Origin: JBPEXY01 sp052031065 | GTDB lineage: Bacteria; Pseudomonadota; Gammaproteobacteria; Immundisolibacterales; Immundisolibacteraceae | Reading direction: 5' to 3' | Length of the DNA: 54,504 nucleotides | Assembly (NCBI GenBank): GCA_052031065.1 | Contig: JBPEXY010000147.1 | Span: forward strand, 1 to 54,504 | Part shown: positions 48,528-54,504 of the stretch, one piece after another | How positions within the stretch are numbered: the stretch's first letter is position 1 | Layout: each line of letters opens with the position of its first letter | The notes under the pieces: generated by a model | What the model was told of the DNA's origin: nothing | Seen by the model: only the letters and a program-made list of their open reading frames with translations | Databases searched by the model: none | Made by a program: the position numbers and the translations under genes

Positions 48528-50048
48528 TCAGAAAAACCCAAGTGCTTTGGGGCCATAGCTCACCAGCAGGTTTTTGGTCTGCTGGTAGTGATCAAGCATC
48601 ATTTTATGGGTTTCGCGACCGATCCCGGACTGCTTGTAACCGCCAAACGCGGCATGTGCTGGATAGAGGTGATAAGCATTGGTCCAGACCCGGCCGGCCT
48701 TGATACCACGCCCCATGCGATAGCAGGTATTGATGTCACGGGACCAGACCGCCGCGCCGAGACCGTAAAGTGTGTCGTTGGCAATGGTAAGGGCCTGATC
48801 AAAATCGCTGAATTTGGTCACCGCCACTACCGGGCCAAAGATCTCTTCCTGGAAAATACGCATACTGTTGTCACCCGCAAATACCGTCGGCTCCATGTAA
48901 TAGCCACCGGCCATTTCACCATCAGCAACGCGACGCGAACCGCCAGCCAGCAGCTGAGCATTTTCCTGCTTACCGATCTCAACATAGGAGAGAATTTTCT
49001 CCATCTGTTCACTGGAGGACTGGGCGCCAATCATGGTCGTATCATCCAGCGGATGACCAACCTGAATCGCCGCTACCCGCTCCAACGCTCGCTCCATGAA
49101 CTGGTCATAAATAGCCTCGTGGACCAACGCCCGCGACGGACAGGTACAGACCTCCCCGGAATTAAGCGCAAACATGGTGAACCCTTCCAGGGCCTTATCG
49201 AGGTAATCGTCATCCTCCGCCATCACATCGGCAAAAAAGATATTGGGTGATTTGCCACCCAGCTCCAGGGTTACGGGAATCAGATTGGTGGAGGCGTACT
49301 GCATGATCAAGCGACCAGTGGTAGTCTCTCCGGTAAAAGCGATTTTGGCGATCCGCGAACTACTCGCCAGCGGTTTGCCGGCTTCAAGACCAAAACCGTG
49401 AACCACATTCAGCACCCCTGGCGGTAACAGCTCAGCAATCAGTTCGAGCAGTACCATGATCGATGCCGGAGTTTGCTCCGCCGGTTTCAGTACCACGCAG
49501 TTACCGGCAGCGAGTGCGGGAGCAAACTTCCACACCGCCATCAGCAGGGGAAAATTCCACGGGATAATCTGCCCAACAACACCCAAGGGTTCGTGAAAAT
49601 GGTAGGCCACGGTGTCATCATCGATTTCGCTGAGCGAACCTTCCTGAGCCCTGATTGCCGCAGCGAAGTAACGCAACTGGTCGACTGCCAGAGGAAGATC
49701 AGCAGCCAGAGACTCTCTGACCGGTTTGCCGTTATCCCAGCTTTCAGCCACCGCCAGCCGGGTCAGATTCTGCTCCATCACGTCAGCGATACGGTTGAGC
49801 AACTGCGCGCGCTCCGCCACCGCAGTTTTTCCCCATGCTTCCGCGGCAGCGTGGGCAGCATCAAGCGCAAGATCGATGTCCGCTTGCTCAGACCGGGGAA
49901 TTTCGCAGAATACCTCGCCAGTTACCGGAGTGACATTTTCAAAGTAACGGCCGTTGACCGGAGCAACCCAGTCACCACCAATGAAATTACTGTAGCGGCT
50001 CTGAAAAGTGACCTCAGCATCCGCTGACCCTGGGGATGAAAATCGCAT
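48528..50048 (-). CDS. Aldehyde dehydrogenase (AcoD/ExaC type)
   Basis: An NAD(P)-dependent aldehyde dehydrogenase of 506 residues that oxidises an aldehyde to its acid. The fold marks are present: IIPWNFPLLMAVWKFAPALAAGN, VLKPAEQTP, FTGETTTGR, the catalytic Glu in LELGGKSPNIFF, and the catalytic Cys in GEVCTCPSR. The type is that of acetaldehyde dehydrogenases of PQQ-ethanol pathways (ExaC, AcoD), consistent with the PQQ dehydrogenase elsewhere in the window and the DUF779 partner. The ATG at 50048 has CGGGAG 6 nt upstream; a GTG one codon earlier is possible. Confidence 0.95.
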   Translation of the reverse strand: MRFSSPGSADAEVTFQSRYSNFIGGDWVAPVNGRYFENVTPVTGEVFCEIPRSEQADIDLALDAAHAAAEAWGKTAVAERAQLLNRIADVMEQNLTRLAVAESWDNGKPVRESLAADLPLAVDQLRYFAAAIRAQEGSLSEIDDDTVAYHFHEPLGVVGQIIPWNFPLLMAVWKFAPALAAGNCVVLKPAEQTPASIMVLLELIAELLPPGVLNVVHGFGLEAGKPLASSSRIAKIAFTGETTTGRLIMQYASTNLIPVTLELGGKSPNIFFADVMAEDDDYLDKALEGFTMFALNSGEVCTCPSRALVHEAIYDQFMERALERVAAIQVGHPLDDTTMIGAQSSSEQMEKILSYVEIGKQENAQLLAGGSRRVADGEMAGGYYMEPTVFAGDNSMRIFQEEIFGPVVAVTKFSDFDQALTIANDTLYGLGAAVWSRDINTCYRMGRGIKAGRVWTNAYHLYPAHAAFGGYKQSGIGRETHKMMLDHYQQTKNLLVSYGPKALGFF

Positions 50049-50243
50049 CACACTCTCCCGATAATGTTGTTTGCTCCGGTGGACCGGAAACCGTTATTGC
50101 TCTTAAATAGCTGACCCAGGTCTGGCACGGCATCTGACAAACGGGCTGCAGCCTGGAAAACTGAACGGGCAGCCCATCATGATTCAGGGTCTGTTGTTGA
50201 ACGCCCCTTATAGCCAGAACAGTCAACACAACAGGAGTTCACC

Positions 50244-50792
50244 ATGCCAATCCGCCCACGCCGGCTACTACCCTACCTTTTTATTGCCTTACTGCCACTG
50301 ACCGCCGCCGCAATCGAACCACCGCCAGTGGGCAGCGCTGCGCCTGACTTTAGCCTACCCGATCAGAATGGCCAGCAACGACAACTGTCTGACTACAAAG
50401 GCCAGTGGCTATTGCTCTATTTTTACCCCAAAGACGATACCCCCGGTTGTACCGAAGAGGCGTGCCAGTTTCGTGACCATATCACGGTGCTTAACGCCAT
50501 GGGTACCAAAGTTGTCGGTGTAAGCCTTGACGATGTTGCCAGCCATGCGGCCTTCGCCAGCAAACATCAACTGCCGTTTTCACTGCTGGCCGATACCGAA
50601 GGGGTAGTAACCAGCAGCTACGGTGCCCTGCGCGACCTGCTGGTCATTAAAATGGCGAAACGCTACTCATTTTTGATCAATCCAGAAGGACAGATTGCCA
50701 AACGCTATCTTTCCGTCGACAGCGAACAGCACGCCAGGGAAGTGATCGAAGATCTACGGCAGTTGCAGTCGCCAGCCCAATCAGCCAGGTAA
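50244..50792 (+). CDS. Exported peroxiredoxin of the BCP/PrxQ type
   Basis: A 182-residue thiol peroxidase with an N-terminal signal peptide (RRLLPYLFIALLPLTAAA), so it is probably periplasmic. The peroxidatic Cys69 is in PGCTEEACQF and the resolving Cys74 is five residues on, the pattern of BCP/PrxQ. YFYPKDDTPG, VVGVSLDD and SFLINPEGQIAKRY complete the thioredoxin fold. It reduces peroxides, likely using a periplasmic thiol donor. AGGAG precedes the ATG. It converges with the beta-hydroxyacid dehydrogenase. Confidence 0.93.
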   Translation: MPIRPRRLLPYLFIALLPLTAAAIEPPPVGSAAPDFSLPDQNGQQRQLSDYKGQWLLLYFYPKDDTPGCTEEACQFRDHITVLNAMGTKVVGVSLDDVASHAAFASKHQLPFSLLADTEGVVTSSYGALRDLLVIKMAKRYSFLINPEGQIAKRYLSVDSEQHAREVIEDLRQLQSPAQSAR

Positions 50793-50903
50793 TCAGCACC
50801 TTACCAAAGTCCTGCCACACTAGCCGCATGGTACCCGTGGCACCTTCCAGATCACCATCTCCGCAGCGCCAGCTATAAACCCGTTGCGGCGCCACGATTA
50901 TTG

Positions 50904-51803
50904 TCAATCTCCGGATTTTCTAAACAGGGTGACCCCGTTCTGCTTCTCCATCGGAATCAACATCGACAGGCTATCCTGACCGCCGAGCCCACTCTGTTCA
51001 GCCGCATCGGCGGCGACAAATGCTGCACGCCCCATCGCCATATCCACGCCCGCTTCCCGGCCCATTTCTAACGCCAATCGCAGGTCTTTGTGGAACAGGG
51101 TATTACGAAAACGCGGGTTAAAATCCCGTGCTTTGAGTAGCGGGTACATCATTTCCAGAATCACACTGCGGCCACTGCTGCCCATCAATACCTCATGCAG
51201 CTTGTCCAGATCGAGGCCATTGACCTGAGCAACCATCAGGGCTTCCATCAAGGCTCGCTGATGCACGCCGACGAGCTGGTTGTTGATGAGCTTCGCAACA
51301 CTGCCTGCGCCGTGATCGCCCAGGTGGACCACGGTTTTACCCATCGCCTCAAGTACCGGCAAGGCCGAACTAAACACCTCTGCCTTACCGCCCACCATGA
51401 TCGCCAGAGTACCAGCGCTTGCCCCACCCGGACCACCTGATACGGGAGCATCCAGAAACGCCACCCCCAAAGGTTCGGCCGCAGCAGCGATTCTGCGATT
51501 GGTATCGGGACCAACCGTACTGTGGTCGATCAGCAGGGTCCCCTCAGTCGCTCCACTTAATAGCCCGTCGTCGCCAAGATAGACTGCTTCGACATCCTCT
51601 GGCATCGGCAAACAGGTACAGACCACATCGGCCCATGTTGCCAGCTTGGCAACCGATTCCGCCTCCTGGGCACCTGCCTTAATCGCCTGTTCAACCGGGC
51701 CTGGGCTACGACTGCGCACGCCAACATTAAAACCGGCCTTGAGCAGGTTGTTTACCATTGGCAAACCCATATTGCCGAGACCAACATAACCAATATTCTT
51801 CAT
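50904..51803 (-). CDS. 3-hydroxyisobutyrate dehydrogenase-family oxidoreductase
   Basis: A 299-residue NAD(P)-dependent beta-hydroxyacid dehydrogenase. The Rossmann motif IGYVGLGNMGLPMVNNL is at the N-terminus, followed by DHSTVGPDTNRR, the substrate motif DAPVSGGPGGASAGTL and the catalytic Lys171 in GAGSVAKLINNQLVG. Substrates in this family include 3-hydroxyisobutyrate, tartronate semialdehyde and succinate semialdehyde; which one applies cannot be told. It is monocistronic on the minus strand. Confidence 0.93.
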   Translation of the reverse strand: MKNIGYVGLGNMGLPMVNNLLKAGFNVGVRSRSPGPVEQAIKAGAQEAESVAKLATWADVVCTCLPMPEDVEAVYLGDDGLLSGATEGTLLIDHSTVGPDTNRRIAAAAEPLGVAFLDAPVSGGPGGASAGTLAIMVGGKAEVFSSALPVLEAMGKTVVHLGDHGAGSVAKLINNQLVGVHQRALMEALMVAQVNGLDLDKLHEVLMGSSGRSVILEMMYPLLKARDFNPRFRNTLFHKDLRLALEMGREAGVDMAMGRAAFVAADAAEQSGLGGQDSLSMLIPMEKQNGVTLFRKSGD

Positions 51804-51878
51804 TACTTCCTCCGTTTAAACCTCATTGCAAGTAATTTCAGTTGTCCGAACTCCATCGGCCACTGGCTTTGACCGGTT

Positions 51879-53156
51879 TCAGTTAACAGTCTCTGACCCC
51901 AGCTGCGGAGAAACACGCACCATAATCACCGCATTCTCATCGGTTTTAATGATCTCCACTGGATACCCTCCGAGCAGAATACTGGTACCAGGACGGGGAA
52001 TATCTTCAAGATAATCGAGAATCTGGCCGTTCAATGTACGCGACCCCTCTTCGGGCAATAACCAGCCCATTCGTCGGTTAAGGTCGCGAATATTGACGTT
52101 GGCCCGTACCAGAAAACTTTGATCTTCCTGCGGATGGACAAAATCGGGTAAAAGGGTCTCCCGGTCTGCCAGTTCACCGACAATCTCCACCACCAGGTCT
52201 TCCAGCGTGACCACGCCCATCGGATCACCATACTCGCTCACCACCATCGCCATGCGGCCACGATTCTGCCGAAAATTGAGCAGCTGAACGGTGAGCGGCG
52301 TTCCCTCCGGCACGAACTGCGCGTTCTGAAGATTCTCTTCGATCAACTGTGATCCGGCGGCTTCTTCATCAAGCCGGCCAATAATGCGCCGCAACGGCAG
52401 AATACCCAACAACTGGTCGATACCCCCCCTGCAGACCGGCATCCGGCTATAGGGGCAGGTCTTGATCTGTTCGCGCAGTTCTTCCCAGCTATCCTGCAGA
52501 TCAAGCATATCGAGTTCCTGACGACGCACCATCACGTCCTCAACCACCACGGCGCCCATATCCATAATCCGCAACAGCATTTCGAGCTGCTCGCTCTCCA
52601 TATGGTGCCGTCCGGAGTCATGCAGAAAGGTCTTCACCTCCTCCCGACTCAGGCGGGTGGCATCAGCTTCCATATCGGTCACTCCAACCAGCCGCAACAG
52701 CGCGTTGGAAAATCCGTTAATCAACAGAACAATAGGATAGGTAATGAACAGCAGACCACTAAGCGCCCATGAGGCCGGAAAAGCCAGCCGTTCCGGACGG
52801 ATAGCAGCAAGGGTTTTCGGTGCCACTTCAGCAAACAGCAACACCACCACCGTCAACAGCCCGGTGCCGATTGCCAAACCGGTTTCGCCCCAGACGCGCA
52901 GACTGATAACCGTTGCCAACACAGTGGAGAGGATGTTGGTGACATTGTTGCCAAGCAGAATGACACCAAGCAGACGGTCGGGTCGCTCAAGTAACCGTTG
53001 TGCGCGTATCGCAGCCGGTCGATGCTGGGCAACAAGATGACGCAGACGATAGCGGTTTAACGCCATCAATGCGGTTTCGGAACCTGAAAAAAATGCGGAA
53101 CAGCAAATCAGCGAGGCAAGCGCTAACAGCAGCAAGCCTAAGGGGACTTCGTCCAA
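51879..53156 (-). CDS. CNNM/CorC-type (HlyC/CorC family) membrane protein with CBS domains
   Basis: A 425-residue protein of the CNNM/CorB type. The N-terminal half is the DUF21 transmembrane domain (about four helices, starting LGLLLLALASLICCSAFFSGSETALMALN). It is followed by a CBS pair (DVMVRRQELDMLD, and AMVVSEYGDPMGVVTLEDLVVEIVGEL) and a C-terminal CorC_HlyC domain (LVRANVNIRDLNRRMGW to VEIIKTDENAVIM). Such proteins take part in magnesium or cobalt efflux and stress tolerance; exact ions are unproven. The TTG at 53156 is the best available start. Confidence 0.92.
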   Translation of the reverse strand: MDEVPLGLLLLALASLICCSAFFSGSETALMALNRYRLRHLVAQHRPAAIRAQRLLERPDRLLGVILLGNNVTNILSTVLATVISLRVWGETGLAIGTGLLTVVVLLFAEVAPKTLAAIRPERLAFPASWALSGLLFITYPIVLLINGFSNALLRLVGVTDMEADATRLSREEVKTFLHDSGRHHMESEQLEMLLRIMDMGAVVVEDVMVRRQELDMLDLQDSWEELREQIKTCPYSRMPVCRGGIDQLLGILPLRRIIGRLDEEAAGSQLIEENLQNAQFVPEGTPLTVQLLNFRQNRGRMAMVVSEYGDPMGVVTLEDLVVEIVGELADRETLLPDFVHPQEDQSFLVRANVNIRDLNRRMGWLLPEEGSRTLNGQILDYLEDIPRPGTSILLGGYPVEIIKTDENAVIMVRVSPQLGSETVN

Positions 53157-53196
53157 CGAGGGAGAACCTCAGTTACCAGGGGAGCAAAATATTCAG

Positions 53197-54471
53197 TCAG
53201 ACTGCGGTTTGAGTCAAGCTCAGTGTCCGCTCAAACTGCGGCTTAAACAACGACTCAGCGGCGCGCAGTGACAAAGCCTGCTGGCGCTCAGCGGCGGCCG
53301 TCTGCGCCGCCGCACGACTCAACAATTGCGCTGCCTCCGTGGTTTTTTGCTGCGACAGCAACAACTCTCCATACTCGCGCAGTACCTCCGCATCTGCCCG
53401 CTGATCAATCGCCCGAAGGTAATAATGGTCCGCCTGCGCAGGTTGGTCACATTTCTGCGCCAGTCGTGCTGCGGTTAGCGCCAGTGGTGCACTGTCAGGG
53501 TTTCGGGTCAGCAATTTCTCGACACGCTGTAGATCCTCGAGCGGATCTTTATCGGCCAGATCAACCAGAAGATTGAGCAACCGCGAATCCGCGTGAGGGG
53601 ACAGGCGCCTACGCAATAGCGCTGCCGCCCGCTCCGGTTGGCCATCCTTGACCAGGGCTTTTAGATAGACAACAAACAGCTCGGGGTCTTTTTCATATTT
53701 CCGCGGCAGACTCCGCCAGGCTTCCTGCAAAGTTGGAGCATCCTCTAGCAGCTGCAGATAACAGCAACGTTCAAGTTCCTCTGCCTGTTCAGGAGTCACC
53801 AGCTTTTGCCGACGCAACAACGGTAATAACTGCAGCAGGTCATTACACCGTCGCAGCTGCTTATAGAGCGAAAGCAGCAGCGTTAACACCTGCGGGTGGC
53901 GAGGTTTTAACTGCTGCAGTCTCTGCAGGAGACTGGTTGCCTCCACATCGCGTCCGTCGCCAATCAGAAATTCCGCACGCAGTAGCCCGACCGCCAGCTC
54001 GCTCTGTTTATCTTCACGCGCGGCCCGCGCCAGATAGAGGTCACGATTCTGCTTTTCGCCCACTTGATCCGCCGCCACCGCCAGCGCCAGCAATGCTGGC
54101 GTGCTGTAGTCTGACGCCTCCCCCTGCCTCTTTAACGCATCAAGCAGCAGTTTGTTGGCATCCTCCCAGTTCGCCTCGGCGAAACGAGCGAGTCCACGAA
54201 AGAATAGTCGCTGACCCCGGTGTTGTCGCCTCCCTCGGCGCCAACGGCTCCAGCTCCTGAAGCTACGCAATGACGTGGAAGCCCCCCTCAACAACCAATA
54301 CGCCAGCAGAAACCCGAAACTCAACAGCAGCAGTGCGACCAGCAGGTTACCGATCTCAAACACCCAGCCATTCCATCCGATGACCAGATAGCCACTATCG
54401 ACTCGGGCCAACATGGCCACCGCCACTCCGGCAGCGAGAGCAACAACCAGTAGAAACAGCGCGAAAATCAC
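53197..54471 (-). CDS. hemY: HemY: membrane-anchored TPR protein of the heme operon
   Basis: A 424-residue inner-membrane protein with two N-terminal transmembrane helices (residues 1-20 and 38-62). A long TPR-like helical region follows (ALLALAVAADQVGEKQNRD, LRAEFLIGDGRD, and QQLKPRHPQVLTLLLSLYKQLRR). It is the HemY of the proteobacterial hemCDXY operon, not the protoporphyrinogen oxidase of the same name; its function in heme synthesis is poorly understood. The GTG at 54471 overlaps the stop of the upstream gene (GTGA), typical of operon coupling. Confidence 0.93.
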   Translation of the reverse strand: MIFALFLLVVALAAGVAVAMLARVDSGYLVIGWNGWVFEIGNLLVALLLLSFGFLLAYWLLRGASTSLRSFRSWSRWRRGRRQHRGQRLFFRGLARFAEANWEDANKLLLDALKRQGEASDYSTPALLALAVAADQVGEKQNRDLYLARAAREDKQSELAVGLLRAEFLIGDGRDVEATSLLQRLQQLKPRHPQVLTLLLSLYKQLRRCNDLLQLLPLLRRQKLVTPEQAEELERCCYLQLLEDAPTLQEAWRSLPRKYEKDPELFVVYLKALVKDGQPERAAALLRRRLSPHADSRLLNLLVDLADKDPLEDLQRVEKLLTRNPDSAPLALTAARLAQKCDQPAQADHYYLRAIDQRADAEVLREYGELLLSQQKTTEAAQLLSRAAAQTAAAERQQALSLRAAESLFKPQFERTLSLTQTAV

Positions 54472-54504
54472 TCCCCTGCGCTCCTGGACAAATACTCAGT
54501 CATC
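54468..54504 (-). CDS. C-terminal end of an upstream gene (probably hemX)
   Basis: On the minus strand a frame enters from the right edge and ends in a TGA (54470-54468) that overlaps the hemY GTG in a GTGA junction. The last visible residues are MTEYLSRSAGE. The position directly before hemY suggests hemX, but too little sequence is present to confirm it. Confidence 0.35.
   Translation of the reverse strand, partial: MTEYLSRSAGE

Noticed and set aside
50677..50907. 76-codon minus-strand frame after the beta-hydroxyacid dehydrogenase
   Set aside because: It overlaps the 3' end of the peroxiredoxin gene on the other strand by over 100 bp, starts at TTG and has no family trait.
1..54504. CRISPR arrays, tRNA or rRNA genes, insertion sequences, prophage
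   Set aside because: No regularly spaced repeats, cloverleaf-like segments, transposase genes or phage structural genes were seen on either strand.

Overview
The window is a chromosomal segment of a Gammaproteobacterium, probably an uncultured aerobic environmental one. The evidence is the gene content and order: a complete caa3-type cytochrome oxidase cluster, bioB-F-C-D, an Escherichia-like yib locus (gpsA, secB, grxC, yibN, envC, a divergent polysaccharide deacetylase), a ydbH-like gene, rpoH, ttcA and hemY. Genes are densely packed on both strands with Shine-Dalgarno sites. I found no tRNA, rRNA, CRISPR array, insertion sequence or prophage. The genus cannot be fixed from what is visible.

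Layout. 1-3016 (minus) is a small catabolic-looking group: a partial amidohydrolase, a PdxA-family dehydrogenase, an exported dienelactone hydrolase and a 2-keto-4-pentenoate hydratase-like enzyme. It sits downstream of a ydbH/ydbL-type envelope pair (3024-5754). 5963-9070 (plus) holds cca, a flavin-dependent monooxygenase-like gene and an unknown AP2-like gene. 9236-14376 holds a MidA/NDUFAF7-type methyltransferase, plsY, rpiA, a double cNMP-domain/rhodanese fusion, and rpoH with an overlapping DUF2970 gene. 14383-22282 (minus) is ctaC-D-G-E, SURF1, an SCO-like gene, ctaA and ctaB, with a twin-TM gene on the opposite strand. 22635-26389 (minus) is the biotin operon. 26521-34947 holds comF, a class 1B-like pyrD, trmL, gpsA, secB, grxC, yibN, envC, ctpA and yibQ. 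35017-38072 (plus) is a PQQ-alcohol dehydrogenase / cytochrome c / XoxJ-like triad. 38337-39622 holds an OmpA-family lipoprotein and a small lipoprotein. 39807-43062 (plus) is a UbiD-family decarboxylase, a HAD + riboflavin-kinase-like fusion and an unknown gene. 43111-50048 holds a decayed DapA-family relic, a 30-aa membrane peptide unit, a VOC protein, ttcA, an AEC transporter, the intact DapA-family gene, an Hpt protein, DUF779 and an aldehyde dehydrogenase. 50244-54504 holds a peroxiredoxin, a beta-hydroxyacid dehydrogenase, a CorC/HlyC-type protein and hemY.

How it fits together. The periplasmic PQQ dehydrogenase with its own cytochrome c, the aldehyde dehydrogenase/DUF779 pair and the caa3 oxidase would form a route from alcohol to aldehyde to acid with electrons passed to oxygen. 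The decarboxylase, hydratase, dienelactone hydrolase, PdxA-like, DapA-like and LLM enzymes suggest breakdown of aromatic or ring-derived acids.

The most notable signals are these. (1) A perfect CIRCE operator overlaps a sigma-E-type promoter in front of rpoH. (2) A HAD domain is fused to an archaeal-type CTP-dependent riboflavin kinase-like (DUF120) domain next to a prFMN-type decarboxylase. (3) The rpoH terminator lies inside the overlapping DUF2970 reading frame. (4) A self-contained unit has a promoter, a structured leader, a 30-aa membrane peptide and a terminator. (5) The PQQ dehydrogenase carries a lanthanide-type Asp-Tyr-Asp signature. (6) CCA transferase has lost the HD active-site segment.
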